A DNA stretch of 64,000 nt from Massilia sp. W12. GTDB lineage: Bacteria > Pseudomonadota > Gammaproteobacteria > Burkholderiales > Burkholderiaceae_D. Below are positions 53,991 through 63,156 of the stretch, piece after piece; position 1 is the stretch's first letter; every line of letters begins with the position of its first letter. The stretch is taken from the NCBI RefSeq assembly GCF_037300705.1, contig NZ_CP147776.1, forward strand, positions 2,666,001 to 2,730,000, written 5' to 3'. The notes under the pieces were generated by a model, which was given only the letters and a program-made list of their open reading frames with translations, had not been told where the DNA came from and ran no database searches. Position numbers and translations under genes: made by a program.

Positions 53991-56618
53991 ATGAATGCAG
54001 TCAGCAATCCGCCCATGGCGCAAGCCATGACGCAAGAGCAAGCCCAGCAACGCTTGCAAGACATGTTGCAAATGCTGGCGCACGCCGTGGCAGCCAACCA
54101 GGTCGCCCAAGTGATCGAGCTGGCCAATCGGCTGGCCTCAGTCAACCTCTTACCCATTGTTGAATTATTCACCAGCGCGGAAACGCTGGCGCGCAATGGC
54201 CGCATGGACGCCAATATCGCGCTGTACCAGAATTGGCTGGCGCACACCGATCACCCGGTGGCGTATGCGGCCTGGTTCAATCTGGCGGTGAATCTCTCCG
54301 GCCAGGAACAACAGGTCGCCGCCGAAGCCGCCTACCGCGAAGCGATTGCGAGCAAGCCGGACTTTATCGAAGCGCATTTAAACCTGGGCACCCTGCTGGA
54401 AAAACTGGGCCGCCCGGATGAGGCGCTGGACTTATGGCGCAAAACGCCCGCCTTTGGCGATGCGCAAAAAGACAAAGCGCTGCATGTGCAGGCGTATAAC
54501 AATCTGGGCCGCCTGCTGGAAATCCGCAAGCAATTGCTGCCGGCGCGCGAGATGATGGAAAAAGCGCTCGCGCTCGATCCCGCCCAAACCAACACCCTCA
54601 CCCATTGGGTGCATGTGCGGCAAAAAATGTGTGAGTGGCCGACTTACACCAGCCTGCCCGGCATCAGCGTCGAGCAAGCCAAACAGGCCACCTCCGCACT
54701 GGCCCTGTTAAGCGCCTCAGATGATCCGGCGGTGCAACTGGCCAGCGCGCGCCGCTTTGTGGCCGATAAAGTGATCAAAGACGCGCCGCGCCTGGCCCCG
54801 CCGCATGGCTATGCGCATCAACGCTTGCGCATCGGCTATCTGTCTTCCGATTTTTGCGCCCACGCGGTGAGCATTTTGACCGCTGAACTGTATGAATTGC
54901 ACGACCGCAAGCGGGTTGAGGTGTATGGATTTTGCTGGAGCCGGGAAGACGGCTCGCCCTTGCGCGCCCGCGTGGTGCAGGCGTTTGACCACCACATCCG
55001 CATCGGCCAGATGACTGACCGCCAGGCCGCCGAATGCATACGCGCGCATGAAATCGACATCCTGATTGATCTGCATGGCCTCACCTCCGGCACCCGGCCC
55101 GACATCATGGCCTACAAACCGGCCCCGGTGCAAATGACCTATTTAGGCTTTCCCGGCACCTCGGCCATGCCGCACACCGATTATGTGCTGTCTGACGAGC
55201 GCGTGCTGCCGCCTGCGCTGGCTGAATTTTTCTCAGAAAAACCGGCCTATCTGCCGCGCTGCTTCCAAATCAATGACCGCAAGCGCGAAGTCGGCCCGCG
55301 CCCCGAGCGCGCCAGCCTGCAATTGCGCGACGATCAATTTGTGTTTTGTTCGTTTAACAATAATTTCAAGATCACCGAACCGGTGTTCGCCTGCTGGATG
55401 CGGATCTTGCAGCGCTGCCCGCATGCCGTGCTGTGGCTGGTGGCGGACAACCCCTGGGTGCAAAACAATCTGCGCCAGGCGGCGCACAGCGCCGGCATTG
55501 AAGCGTCGCGCCTGGTGTTCGCCGAACGCGCCGTGCCGGCGCAATATCTGGCGCGCTACCAGGCCGCTGATCTGTTTTTAGACAACTACCCTTTTAACGC
55601 CGGCACCACCGCCAGCGACGCGCTGTGGGCCGGCCTGCCCTTAATCACCATGTATGGCCGCACCTTTTCCTCGCGCATGGCGATGAGCTTATTGCACGCC
55701 GTCGATTTACCGCAATTAGCGGTGGACAATCTGGCCGCCTATGAGGAATTGGCGGTGTCGCTGGCGCATGATCCTGCGCAAATCGCCGCCTTGAAACAGC
55801 ATTTGCAACAAAACCGCATGACATGCGCCCTGTTTGACAGCCCGCGCTTTGTCAAAGATCTGGAAGACATTTACGAAAGGCTGGCCGTGCATCCTGCTGA
55901 ACAACCCACCGCAGAACAAGCCGCCGAGAGCGGCGCAGAACCCTTGCGCAGCCTGGCGCAGACGCCGATTAACGACATCTACAACGTCGATGTCTTGAAT
56001 ATGATGCGCAAAGATTGCCGCAAAGTGGTTGAAGTCGGCTCCTCCAGCGGGGTGCTGGCGCGCGCCTACCGCGAACAAAACCCGGCCTGCGAATATGTCG
56101 GCATCGAAGTGGTGCAAGAATACGCTGAACGTTCGCGCGCGCATTGCCAGCGGGTGATTTACGGCGATGTGGAAAAACTGCCGGACGCTGAATTCGCCAG
56201 CCTGCAAGACGCCGATTGCTGGGTGTTTGCCGATGCGCTGGAACATTTATACGACCCCTGGCGTTTATTGCGCCGCATCCATGACAGCCGCAACGGCGCG
56301 GTGGAAGTGGTGGCCTGTATTCCGAATGGCCAGCATTGGGGCGTGCAAAGCTGCCTCAACTCAGGACGCTTTATTTATCAAGACGCCGGTTTGCTCGATC
56401 GCACCCATATCCGCTGGTTTACCCGCATCACCATCCTGGACATGTTCGCCAGCTGCGGCTTTCAAATCACCAGCATGATCGCGCGCAATATGCACCTGCC
56501 CAACCCGGAACAGCAGGCCGCGATTCGCGCCATGGCGCAAAGTTTTGGCCATGATCCTGAGCAGGCCATGGCCGACGCCATTCCCTTCCAATATGTTTTG
56601 CGGGCTGTTTCCGTATGA
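53991..56618 (+). CDS. TPR-OGT (SPINDLY-like) glycosyltransferase fused to a methyltransferase (875 aa)
   Basis: Three parts are visible. TPR-like helices cover about residues 10-190 (EAHLNLGTLLEKLGRPDEAL, YNNLGRLLEIRKQLLPAREM). The OGT-type GT41 domain covers about 275-625 (RIGYLSSDFCAHAVSILTAE, DLHGLTSGTRPDIMAYKPAP, YPFNAGTTASDALWAGLPL). A C-terminal SAM methyltransferase covers about 660-875 (VVEVGSSSGVLARAY, DCWVFADALEHLYDPWRLLR). Bacterial members transfer sugars to proteins or cell-surface targets. The next gene overlaps by 4 bases. Confidence 0.9.
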   Translation: MNAVSNPPMAQAMTQEQAQQRLQDMLQMLAHAVAANQVAQVIELANRLASVNLLPIVELFTSAETLARNGRMDANIALYQNWLAHTDHPVAYAAWFNLAVNLSGQEQQVAAEAAYREAIASKPDFIEAHLNLGTLLEKLGRPDEALDLWRKTPAFGDAQKDKALHVQAYNNLGRLLEIRKQLLPAREMMEKALALDPAQTNTLTHWVHVRQKMCEWPTYTSLPGISVEQAKQATSALALLSASDDPAVQLASARRFVADKVIKDAPRLAPPHGYAHQRLRIGYLSSDFCAHAVSILTAELYELHDRKRVEVYGFCWSREDGSPLRARVVQAFDHHIRIGQMTDRQAAECIRAHEIDILIDLHGLTSGTRPDIMAYKPAPVQMTYLGFPGTSAMPHTDYVLSDERVLPPALAEFFSEKPAYLPRCFQINDRKREVGPRPERASLQLRDDQFVFCSFNNNFKITEPVFACWMRILQRCPHAVLWLVADNPWVQNNLRQAAHSAGIEASRLVFAERAVPAQYLARYQAADLFLDNYPFNAGTTASDALWAGLPLITMYGRTFSSRMAMSLLHAVDLPQLAVDNLAAYEELAVSLAHDPAQIAALKQHLQQNRMTCALFDSPRFVKDLEDIYERLAVHPAEQPTAEQAAESGAEPLRSLAQTPINDIYNVDVLNMMRKDCRKVVEVGSSSGVLARAYREQNPACEYVGIEVVQEYAERSRAHCQRVIYGDVEKLPDAEFASLQDADCWVFADALEHLYDPWRLLRRIHDSRNGAVEVVACIPNGQHWGVQSCLNSGRFIYQDAGLLDRTHIRWFTRITILDMFASCGFQITSMIARNMHLPNPEQQAAIRAMAQSFGHDPEQAMADAIPFQYVLRAVSV

Positions 56619-57418
56619 GCGCAAAAAAACTCTCGCTGCACCATATTGCCTATAACGATGCAACCGTGGCCGGCCTGCCGCCCGGCTTTGTGTTGATGGA
56701 CAACACCGACCATGCGCGTGACGATTGGCGCGAATACTGGCCCATCCGCCGCTTTTTACTCTCCGCTGCGCTGGATGAGGATTGTTATTACGGCTTTTTA
56801 TCGCCGCGTTTCGCTGAAAAAACCGGCCAGACTTTCGCCAGCGTGCAAGCCTTCTTAGACCAGGCGCCGGACGATGTGGATGTCATCGCCTTCAGCCCGC
56901 AGCCGGATATGGGCGCCTTCTTTTTGAATATTTTTGAGCAGGAAGAATTATTCCAGCCCGGCTTTCAGGCTGTGGCGCAAAGCTTTTTCGACGCCATCGG
57001 CTACCCGGTGCAATTAGCCGGCCTGGTGATGGATTCGCGCCATGTGGTGTTTTCCAATTACCAAATCGCGCGCCCGCGCTTTTGGCGCGCCTGGCTTGAG
57101 ATCAATGAAAAACTGTTTGCCCTGTGCGAAGGCGAAGACAATCCGCTCATGCGCGAACTCAACAGCGCCACCGCCTACCCCGGCGCCGTGCCGCGCAAAG
57201 TGTTTTTGCAAGAGCGCATCTGCTCGCTGATGTTAGCCACCCAGGCCGGCTGGAAAAGCAAGCTGTTTGACACCTTCCAACTGGCGTGGTCAGCCTCGCG
57301 CTTAAACCAATTCCAGCATGAAGCGGTGTTATCCGACGCCCTGAAAATCGCCATGCGCGAACAGGGCTACCCGGAATATCTGAGCGCGTTTGCGCAATTG
57401 CGCGATAAATTGCGCTAA
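56615..57418 (+). CDS. hypothetical protein of the glycosylation locus (267 aa)
   Basis: It overlaps the OGT gene (ATGA), implying coupling. The protein begins with a YNDATVAGLPPGFVLMDNTD segment and contains DCYYGFLSPRFAEKTG, FSPQPDMGAFFLNIFEQEEL and a conserved-looking VMDSRHVVFSNYQIARPRFW. This resembles hypothetical proteins associated with glycan biosynthesis. No signal peptide or transmembrane helix is seen. A role in the sugar chemistry of the OGT target is inferred. Confidence 0.62.
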   Translation: MSAKKLSLHHIAYNDATVAGLPPGFVLMDNTDHARDDWREYWPIRRFLLSAALDEDCYYGFLSPRFAEKTGQTFASVQAFLDQAPDDVDVIAFSPQPDMGAFFLNIFEQEELFQPGFQAVAQSFFDAIGYPVQLAGLVMDSRHVVFSNYQIARPRFWRAWLEINEKLFALCEGEDNPLMRELNSATAYPGAVPRKVFLQERICSLMLATQAGWKSKLFDTFQLAWSASRLNQFQHEAVLSDALKIAMREQGYPEYLSAFAQLRDKLR

Positions 57419-57439
57419 CCCGATACCCGCCCGGCGGCC

Positions 57440-59125
57440 ATGGATAACGCCCTGCTGATCTTGCATGCCGAAGATATTCCCTTAGCCGAACAAGTGGCGG
57501 CCAAGGTCGGCAATTTCTGCGTGGTGGTGTTTGACCCGGTATTGCAAGACCGGGTTTTGCAAAGCACCCTGCCGCAAGCGCATTTTATTTCCTGGGATGA
57601 AGCCCCCGCCTACGCCAGCCTATACAGCCAGGCGCAGCGCAGCGCGCAAGCGCTGGAGCGGGAATTAGACGCCATCCGGGCCCGCCATTTGCCGCAATTT
57701 TCCATCCAGGGCTGGCAGCATCTGCACCTGTATTACCTGCACCTGAGCTTGCATTGGCACCGCAATCTGGCGCAAAGCATGTTGCCGCGCCTGCAAAACT
57801 ATCGGCTGCATTTATTTTTGTGCGAACACGTCGCCGCCTATCATTTGAATTCCTTTGTGCCAGCGCTGATGTTTTTACAAATGGCGCGCAATTTCGGCCT
57901 GGATTGCCAGGCATACACCTATCGCAGCAAACAGGAAGCGCCGGAACTGATGCCGGATTTCAGCACCCCCTGCCCGCACGCCGACGGACAATATCTGCTC
58001 GCGCACCTGCCCACATGCGTGTATGACATGCCGTATTTCAACCAGGAAATGCAAGCCAGCGGCTTGCCGGTTTTGGAAATTGCGGCGAAAAACTTTGATG
58101 TGCCGATTCCCTGCGCCAGCATGGTGGGCTTATTCCCCGCCAGTCAATATCAAGCCGCCGCTGACATCAGCGGCGCGATTGAGGCGTTTTTAGAACAAGG
58201 CGCAGATCTGGTGCAAGGCTTTTTGGAACAGCATATCGCCACCCCGGCGTTTTGCGCGCGCCAGCTGGAAAAATGGCGGCAAAGCTGCCGCAGCCAGCTC
58301 TACACCTGGTTTGCGTTGCAAGCCTATTGCCAGCACAGCAAACCGCGCCGGCTCTTGATTTCCGATCATGACGCCGGCTTGCACGGCCCGCTGCTGGCCT
58401 GGGCGCAAAGCGCGCAGATTCCCGTCTTGATGTTGCCGCACTCAAAAACCTCGCCCGACCAGGAATTTTCCTGCGCCGGCGTACAAGCCCTGGTGCATGC
58501 GGCGCAAGGCGAGGCGATGTACGACGCGCAGCAGCGCCCGATTCCGCACGCCGCCCTGGCCTTTCCCGGCCAGCTCCGTTTTGACTGCGCCATGCCGGCC
58601 CCGCTGAAAACGGTGGGCTTGTTGTTAAACGCCTTTTCTTTAAGCGGCATTTATTACGCCAATTGGCGGCAATATCTGGACGGCATACGGCAAATCCATG
58701 CTTTTTGTCAGCAGCGCGGTTTACGCTTATTGCTGCGCTGCAAACCCAGCTACACCCTGATGCTGAATCTGGCGCAGGATCTGAATATTGAGCCGGAGCT
58801 GGTGCACAGCCAAACCCGCATCAGCATGGCCGAATTTGCCGCCAACTGTGATGTATGCGTGATGTACGACACCCCGAGCGCCGCCGCGCTCGATTTTTTA
58901 GCGCAGGGCATACCGATTCTGAACCCCATCCTGGCGCATTTAAGCCGCCACCAACTGCCCACCACCCCACCCGACGCTCTGCCGCGCATCGCGCTGGATG
59001 ACTGCCTGCACAAACTGGCTGCATTTTGCGCTGATCCGGCGTTTTTACTGCAATATCGCCTGCAGCAAAGCGCGGCTTATGCCGCCAGATTTGCGCAGGC
59101 GCGGGCTTTGCGGGCCTTTCTTTGA
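57440..59125 (+). CDS. capsule/glycosyltransferase-like protein (561 aa)
   Basis: It begins with a Rossmann-like strand (DNALLILHAEDIPLAEQVAA). The C-terminal half has the pattern of GT-B capsule-type transferases: RLLISDHDAGLHGPLLAWAQ, SAQIPVLMLPHSKTSPDQEF, RLLLRCKPSYTLM, and CDVCVMYDTPSAAALDFLAQ. The last segment is the donor-binding region in that fold. It is the third gene of the glycosylation locus, 21 bases after the previous one. The exact substrate is unknown. Confidence 0.62.
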   Translation: MDNALLILHAEDIPLAEQVAAKVGNFCVVVFDPVLQDRVLQSTLPQAHFISWDEAPAYASLYSQAQRSAQALERELDAIRARHLPQFSIQGWQHLHLYYLHLSLHWHRNLAQSMLPRLQNYRLHLFLCEHVAAYHLNSFVPALMFLQMARNFGLDCQAYTYRSKQEAPELMPDFSTPCPHADGQYLLAHLPTCVYDMPYFNQEMQASGLPVLEIAAKNFDVPIPCASMVGLFPASQYQAAADISGAIEAFLEQGADLVQGFLEQHIATPAFCARQLEKWRQSCRSQLYTWFALQAYCQHSKPRRLLISDHDAGLHGPLLAWAQSAQIPVLMLPHSKTSPDQEFSCAGVQALVHAAQGEAMYDAQQRPIPHAALAFPGQLRFDCAMPAPLKTVGLLLNAFSLSGIYYANWRQYLDGIRQIHAFCQQRGLRLLLRCKPSYTLMLNLAQDLNIEPELVHSQTRISMAEFAANCDVCVMYDTPSAAALDFLAQGIPILNPILAHLSRHQLPTTPPDALPRIALDDCLHKLAAFCADPAFLLQYRLQQSAAYAARFAQARALRAFL

Positions 59126-59180
59126 TGGCGGCGCATTGCAAATCCGTTTGAATTGGCGGTAGAAGATAAGGGAGAAGCGG

Positions 59181-59714
59181 ATGCGGGGCACGGTGAGCAA
59201 CTTCAGACGGCGCAAGCTCAGCCTGCAGGCAAAGCAGGCGGCTGTGGCTGCGGGTTTTTCTGGTTCGGCGACGCCCTCACCCCCTGCCGCCTCTGCGGCT
59301 GCTAGCGCAGATGCCGCCCCTGCTGCAGCGGCTGTCCCTGCCGCCACGCCTGCCGCAAGCAGCGGTAAACTGAGTCTGGACGAAGCCAAGAAATCGCTGG
59401 ATAAATCCGCCGAAACCAACCGCAATCTGTTTTTCGCCTTCAACGTCCTGCTGACCACCGCCTTGATTCTCTGCCTGAGCATCACGGATGAGCATTTATT
59501 GATAGGTTCCACCACGGTCAAAATCCCATTGATCAGCGTCGATTTGCCGATCTGGGCTTTTGCCAGCGTGGTTCCTTTTTTTGTGCTGGTGGTGCATTTT
59601 GATCTGCTGCATAACTTGAATGAACGCAGCCATAAACTGCACGCCTGGATGGAAAAACAAGCGGCCTGCCGCCCCTTTATTCCGCTCTTTGAGTTGATTG
59701 AGAAAGAGCGCTGA
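59181..59714 (+). CDS. hypothetical membrane protein with Ala/Pro-rich linker (177 aa)
   Basis: A GGGAGAAG site precedes the ATG. A basic N-terminus (NFRRRKLSLQAKQ) is followed by a low-complexity Ala/Pro/Ser stretch (about residues 25-62). Two transmembrane helices follow (FFAFNVLLTTALILCLSI at about 84-101 and IWAFASVVPFFVLVVHF). No family is recognised. It follows the glycosylation genes by 55 bases and may belong to them. Confidence 0.6.
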   Translation: MRGTVSNFRRRKLSLQAKQAAVAAGFSGSATPSPPAASAAASADAAPAAAAVPAATPAASSGKLSLDEAKKSLDKSAETNRNLFFAFNVLLTTALILCLSITDEHLLIGSTTVKIPLISVDLPIWAFASVVPFFVLVVHFDLLHNLNERSHKLHAWMEKQAACRPFIPLFELIEKER

Positions 59715-59750
59715 GATACTGCGCTTTGCCCAATAAGCACGGCCCTGTAA

Positions 59751-60518
59751 TCATCGCCCAAGCTTCAGCAAAGCCTGCCGATACACCGCCGTTTCGCTGA
59801 TATTGTGATGATCCGCCCCCTCCACCATCAGCATTTGCGCCCGCCCCGGGGTAAAACCCTGCGCCAGTCTTTGCGCATGGACTGGCGGCACGACCTGGTC
59901 TTGTGCTGCGGCGAAAATGATGCAAGGCGCTTTCACCTGTGGCGCATACTGTAGCGATGCATAGCGCTCGCGCAGCAGCCATTGCACCGGCAGCCAGGGG
60001 TAATGATGTGCGGCCACGGCCTGCATGCTGTCGTAGGGGGTGACTAAAATCAGGTGTTGCAATGCGCTATCTGCGCGCGCGGCCAGGCGGGTGGCAATGC
60101 CTGTCCCCAGGCTGCGGCCCATGATGGTGATCTCGGCGTACCGGCTGCGCAGCAACTGCCACAGCGCCCAGGCATCGGCATGATTGCCCACCTCGTTTGG
60201 CTCGCCTGCGCTGCCGCCATAGCCGCGATAATGCAGGGCATAGATGGCGTGTTGCGGAAATAATTGCGCCAATTCGCGCACGCTATACGCAACATCTTCG
60301 GCATTCCCGCCAAAATACAGCAAGGCCTTGCCCTGCCCCGCCGCTTGCGCCTGCGCCACCTGCAACTGCAAACCATCATTTTCCAGAGATAAATTCTGCG
60401 CGCCGGGATGGGCCGGGGTCGGGTGGTAGATCAGTTTGCGTTGCAACACAAACATGGCTGCGCAGATCAGCAGATAGCACAGCCCCAGCAGCAAGAATAT
60501 TCGCCACAAATTTGTCAT
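59751..60518 (-). CDS. membrane-anchored alpha/beta hydrolase (255 aa)
   Basis: The ATG at 60518 is chosen for its GGAGGCG site. An N-terminal transmembrane helix (IFLLLGLCYLLICAAMFVL) anchors the enzyme. The hydrolase domain shows the oxyanion turn YFGGNAED, HYRGYGGSAG, the nucleophile elbow GRSLG with Ser136, Asp in AAAQDQVVPP, and His in EGADHHNI. This is the BAAT/YfhR-like serine hydrolase group. Substrate is unknown. It is divergent from the amidase effector gene. Confidence 0.88.
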   Translation of the reverse strand: MTNLWRIFLLLGLCYLLICAAMFVLQRKLIYHPTPAHPGAQNLSLENDGLQLQVAQAQAAGQGKALLYFGGNAEDVAYSVRELAQLFPQHAIYALHYRGYGGSAGEPNEVGNHADAWALWQLLRSRYAEITIMGRSLGTGIATRLAARADSALQHLILVTPYDSMQAVAAHHYPWLPVQWLLRERYASLQYAPQVKAPCIIFAAAQDQVVPPVHAQRLAQGFTPGRAQMLMVEGADHHNISETAVYRQALLKLGR

Positions 60519-60875
60519 CGCGCCTCCGTATTGCATCTGTTCTTGTGGGAAGTCGGGCCAGTGCTGGTCTTTTGCACAAGTGCAGCATTCAAATCATGCC
60601 TTAGCGATAAAATATGGCCCGATTACCGGTTTGATGAAGATTATTTCAACGTCCAACATCCGTCTGACAGCTCAGCACGACCAGGAAGGCTCAACGATTC
60701 CTATGGTCACAAATCAAAATGTTGCAATCACAACAAATACAGTTGTGATACAATAAAAATATTGCATGTATTGCAACATTAGATCCTCTCTTTTATCTGC
60801 TTTTCAAAAAAAAAGAACAAACCATTTTTCCACAAACTATGGGAAGAATTCCCTGATCACATTCAATACCGCACT
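60519..60875. other. divergent intergenic region before the amidase effector
   Basis: 357 bases, much more AT-rich than its surroundings. No gene is convincing here. It carries the nested inverted repeat at 60719-60779 and presumably promoters for both divergent genes. Confidence 0.6.
60719..60779. promoter_or_regulatory. nested inverted repeats upstream of the amidase effector
   Basis: The outer arms are ATGTTGCAAT (60719-60728) and ATTGCAACAT (60770-60779), a perfect 10-base pair. The inner arms ATCACAAC (60727-60734) and GTTGTGAT (60742-60749) are a perfect 8-base pair around 7 bases. This is about 100 bases before the effector start. It is a likely regulator-binding site or cruciform, but no regulator is identified. 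Confidence 0.52.
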
Positions 60876-61334
60876 ATGAAGGATTTATATTCTGCGCTTG
60901 GCGGCGCCGCTGAAAAAAATATTCACCTGCCCGGTTTCGGTCCAAACGGAAACACATGCGCCAGCCGACTAAGTGTGGCATTCAACAAATCAGGCGCACC
61001 CATCGATGCCGGGTTGGCAAGCACAGTTGGTGCGCTTACTCTGGGCACGGCGAATGGCAATCGGATCATCTTTCGGGTCGCTGACTTTCGCAAATATCTT
61101 CTAAAGTGTCTTGGAAAGCCTACCATTGATAACACCCGTCCATTTGATGACGCCTTTCGCAAACGCAAAGGAATTATTGCCTTTAGTGTCAACTGGCAAG
61201 GCGCATCAGGTCATATTGCCCTTTGGAATGGCCATACCTATCGGGAGCCTGAGCATGACAATTATTCAAGCTATGTCAGTCCGAGCTTCCCGAACATCAA
61301 AACCTCGCTTGCCGAATTTTGGGAATTGAAATAA
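60876..61334 (+). CDS. tae4: Tae4-like type VI secretion amidase effector (152 aa)
   Basis: An NlpC/P60-type cell-wall amidase of the Tae4 family. The catalytic Cys28 is in NTCASRLSVAFNKSG and His113 in GASGHIALWNG, the two motifs that define the family. It would cut the peptide stem of peptidoglycan in rival cells after T6SS delivery into the periplasm. No signal peptide is present, as expected for an injected effector. The stop overlaps the start of the immunity gene. No Rhs or VgrG gene is adjacent. Confidence 0.88.
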   Translation: MKDLYSALGGAAEKNIHLPGFGPNGNTCASRLSVAFNKSGAPIDAGLASTVGALTLGTANGNRIIFRVADFRKYLLKCLGKPTIDNTRPFDDAFRKRKGIIAFSVNWQGASGHIALWNGHTYREPEHDNYSSYVSPSFPNIKTSLAEFWELK

Positions 61335-61726
61335 TGCGCCCTTTTGCATTGATCCTCTGTTTAAGCGCAGCCGCTTGCAGCGCAAAAACTGAACATTTCC
61401 CGTCTCCAGCGGCTTTGCGCAGTATGGAACATTACGCCATAGCGAGCTGTTTTGCCTATCAAGGTCAGCCCTATTTAAAAGACCAGGGGGATGCCTGGGC
61501 CGCCGTCCTGGTGCAAGGTATGTCGCTCAAGCCTGATGACTTGGCAAAGATTGCCGCACAAGTCAAACTGGAACTTGGCAAAGGGGAAATGGCGGTGATG
61601 CGGGATGAGACTAATCCAGGAAGAGATAAAATCCTGCCGGTGCAGTATTGCGTTGAAATCATAGACAAGCCGGGGGTGCGCGAGGTGTTGAACAAGCTTG
61701 CTGCAAACAGCGCTATTCGCGGCTAA
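61334..61726 (+). CDS. tai4: Tai4-like periplasmic immunity protein (130 aa)
   Basis: The ATG at 61334 shares one base with the amidase stop (TAATG). The N-terminus is an export signal (FALILCLSAAACSAK); the Cys at residue 15 could even be lipidated, though the lipobox is weak. The mature part has cysteines in IASCFAYQGQPYL and VQYCVEIID, a pattern like Tai4. Placement and export agree with protection against a periplasmic amidase. The family call is by context and pattern. Confidence 0.78.
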   Translation: MRPFALILCLSAAACSAKTEHFPSPAALRSMEHYAIASCFAYQGQPYLKDQGDAWAAVLVQGMSLKPDDLAKIAAQVKLELGKGEMAVMRDETNPGRDKILPVQYCVEIIDKPGVREVLNKLAANSAIRG

Positions 61727-61995
61727 AGCCGCTCCTGCCGGGACATGCCTGCGCTGTTGCAGTCGCACTCTTTTGCGGCGAAATATTTCCCGGCCAGCTC
61801 TTTTGCTAATTGCAATCCCTCCGGAGTCAAACGGACGGATTCTGTGCGGCCATGGGGATTGCTGATATATCCCTTTTCAAACAAGGTATCCATCACATCG
61901 AAGTCAATCCGCTTCCAAACTCTGCCATTTTCAAACTCGAATACGCCCAGCAGCGCCAACACGGTTTCTGTGATTTTTTCCTTGTCATATTCCAT
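61723..61995 (-). CDS. DUF6429 family protein (90 aa)
   Basis: The ATG at 61995 is preceded by GGGGGA. The protein (EKITETVLALLGVFEFENGR, WKRIDFDVMDTLFEKGYISN, ESVRLTPEGLQLAKELAGKY) is a small winged-helix-like fold shared by DUF6429 proteins. It may bind DNA but has no known function. It converges with the Tai4 gene and overlaps its end by four bases. Confidence 0.7.
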   Translation of the reverse strand: MEYDKEKITETVLALLGVFEFENGRVWKRIDFDVMDTLFEKGYISNPHGRTESVRLTPEGLQLAKELAGKYFAAKECDCNSAGMSRQERL

Positions 61996-62032
61996 GGCGT
62001 CCCCCAAATGCATCAAGCGCTGTCGCAGGCAA

Positions 62033-62881
62033 CTACGCCCCCACCCGCTCCTGCCCCGCATAACACACCAAACCCGCCCCGCGCACAAAGCCCAGTAAGC
62101 AAAGTCCGGCCTGCTGCGCCAATTGCGCCGCCAGCGCGGTCGGGGCGGACACGGTGGCCAAAATGCTGATGCCGGCGCGTGCGGCTTTTTGGATCAGTTC
62201 ATAGCTGGCGCGCGAACTCATCAGACAAAAGCCGTTTTCATCCCGCACGCTGTGTTTTTGCGCCATGGCGCCGATTAATTTATCCAGCGCATTGTGTCGC
62301 CCCACATCTTCGCGTATCAGTTGCAGATTGCCCTTCGCATCAAACCAGGCGGCGGCGTGCATGGCGCCGCAGCGCTGGTTTAAGACTTGCGCCGCCGGCA
62401 GCGCGGCGGCGGCTGCTTGCAGTGCGGTGCGCGACACGCCGCGCGCTGTCACCTGCGGCAAATCCAGGTCCAGCCCGCGCAAGCTTTCCAGCCCGCACAC
62501 GCCGCAGCCGGTGTTGCCGCTCATGCTGCGGCGCTGTTGTTTGAGTTGGGAAAAATCAGCGCTGGCCAATTCGATCTGCGCCTGCCAGGCGGCAACGCCA
62601 TTGGCCAGAGTTTGGCGCTGCAGGTCGATGCCATAAATCGCGTTGGCGGGCGCGATATTGGCGCTCATGGTGAAGCCGCGCGCAAAGTCTTCCAAATCGC
62701 AGGGGGTGGCCATCAGCACCGCATGGGCGATGCCGTTGTATTCCATGACGACCGGGACTTCAGAGGCCAGGCTGTCGTCTTCCTCCTGTCCCGCCTGGCC
62801 CTGGGCAAAACGGGTGACGCCGCTTGCGCGCAAGCCGTCTTCATAGCGCCATTCATCTTGCGCGCCAAACTGCTGTGTCAT
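62033..62881 (-). CDS. fdhD: formate dehydrogenase accessory sulfurtransferase FdhD (282 aa)
   Basis: The ATG at 62881 overlaps the stop of the preceding gene (ATGA). The essential CxxC is present in SGNTGCGVCGLESLRG (Cys126 and Cys129), with conserved YNGIAHAVLMATPCDLEDFA, EDVGRHNALDKLIGA and MSSRASYELIQKAARAGI. FdhD transfers sulfur to the molybdenum cofactor of formate dehydrogenases. The neighbouring molybdopterin oxidoreductase is the likely client. Confidence 0.96.
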   Translation of the reverse strand: MTQQFGAQDEWRYEDGLRASGVTRFAQGQAGQEEDDSLASEVPVVMEYNGIAHAVLMATPCDLEDFARGFTMSANIAPANAIYGIDLQRQTLANGVAAWQAQIELASADFSQLKQQRRSMSGNTGCGVCGLESLRGLDLDLPQVTARGVSRTALQAAAAALPAAQVLNQRCGAMHAAAWFDAKGNLQLIREDVGRHNALDKLIGAMAQKHSVRDENGFCLMSSRASYELIQKAARAGISILATVSAPTALAAQLAQQAGLCLLGFVRGAGLVCYAGQERVGA

Positions 62882-63156
62882 AAAGCCCCTTCTTGCTGCT
62901 GGCGCCAGGCTTGTGCGCCGCTGTCCGTCAATTGCAAGAGTAAGCGCTCGCCATCCTGGCGTTGCGCGATCCAATCCAGGCCAGGGCAATCCGCTCCGCC
63001 CTGTCCCAATGCGGCCAGGGCGCGCTGCAGGGTGCTCATGCGCACCCCCAGGCGCTTGCACAGGCGGGCGGCGGATTGCGCGCGGCCATCCGCCAGTTCC
63101 GCCATCAGGGCGTGCGCCAAGGCCCAGAATGCCTCATCCGCCGCCGCTTCGCTCAT
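62878..63156 (-). CDS. small winged-helix protein next to fdhD (92 aa)
   Basis: The ATG at 63156 overlaps the stop of the oxidoreductase gene, and the stop overlaps the fdhD start, so the three are tightly coupled. The protein has a helix-turn-helix-like segment (AARLCKRLGVRMSTLQRALA) and a wing-like WIAQRQDGERLLLQLT. It looks like a small transcription regulator for the FdhD/formate dehydrogenase unit. No family name is assigned. Confidence 0.6.
   Translation of the reverse strand: MSEAAADEAFWALAHALMAELADGRAQSAARLCKRLGVRMSTLQRALAALGQGGADCPGLDWIAQRQDGERLLLQLTDSGAQAWRQQQEGAL

Noticed and set aside
60408-60782. Plus-strand open frame of 124 aa between the hydrolase and the amidase effector
   Set aside because: It overlaps the hydrolase gene, has low coding character and runs through the inverted repeats.
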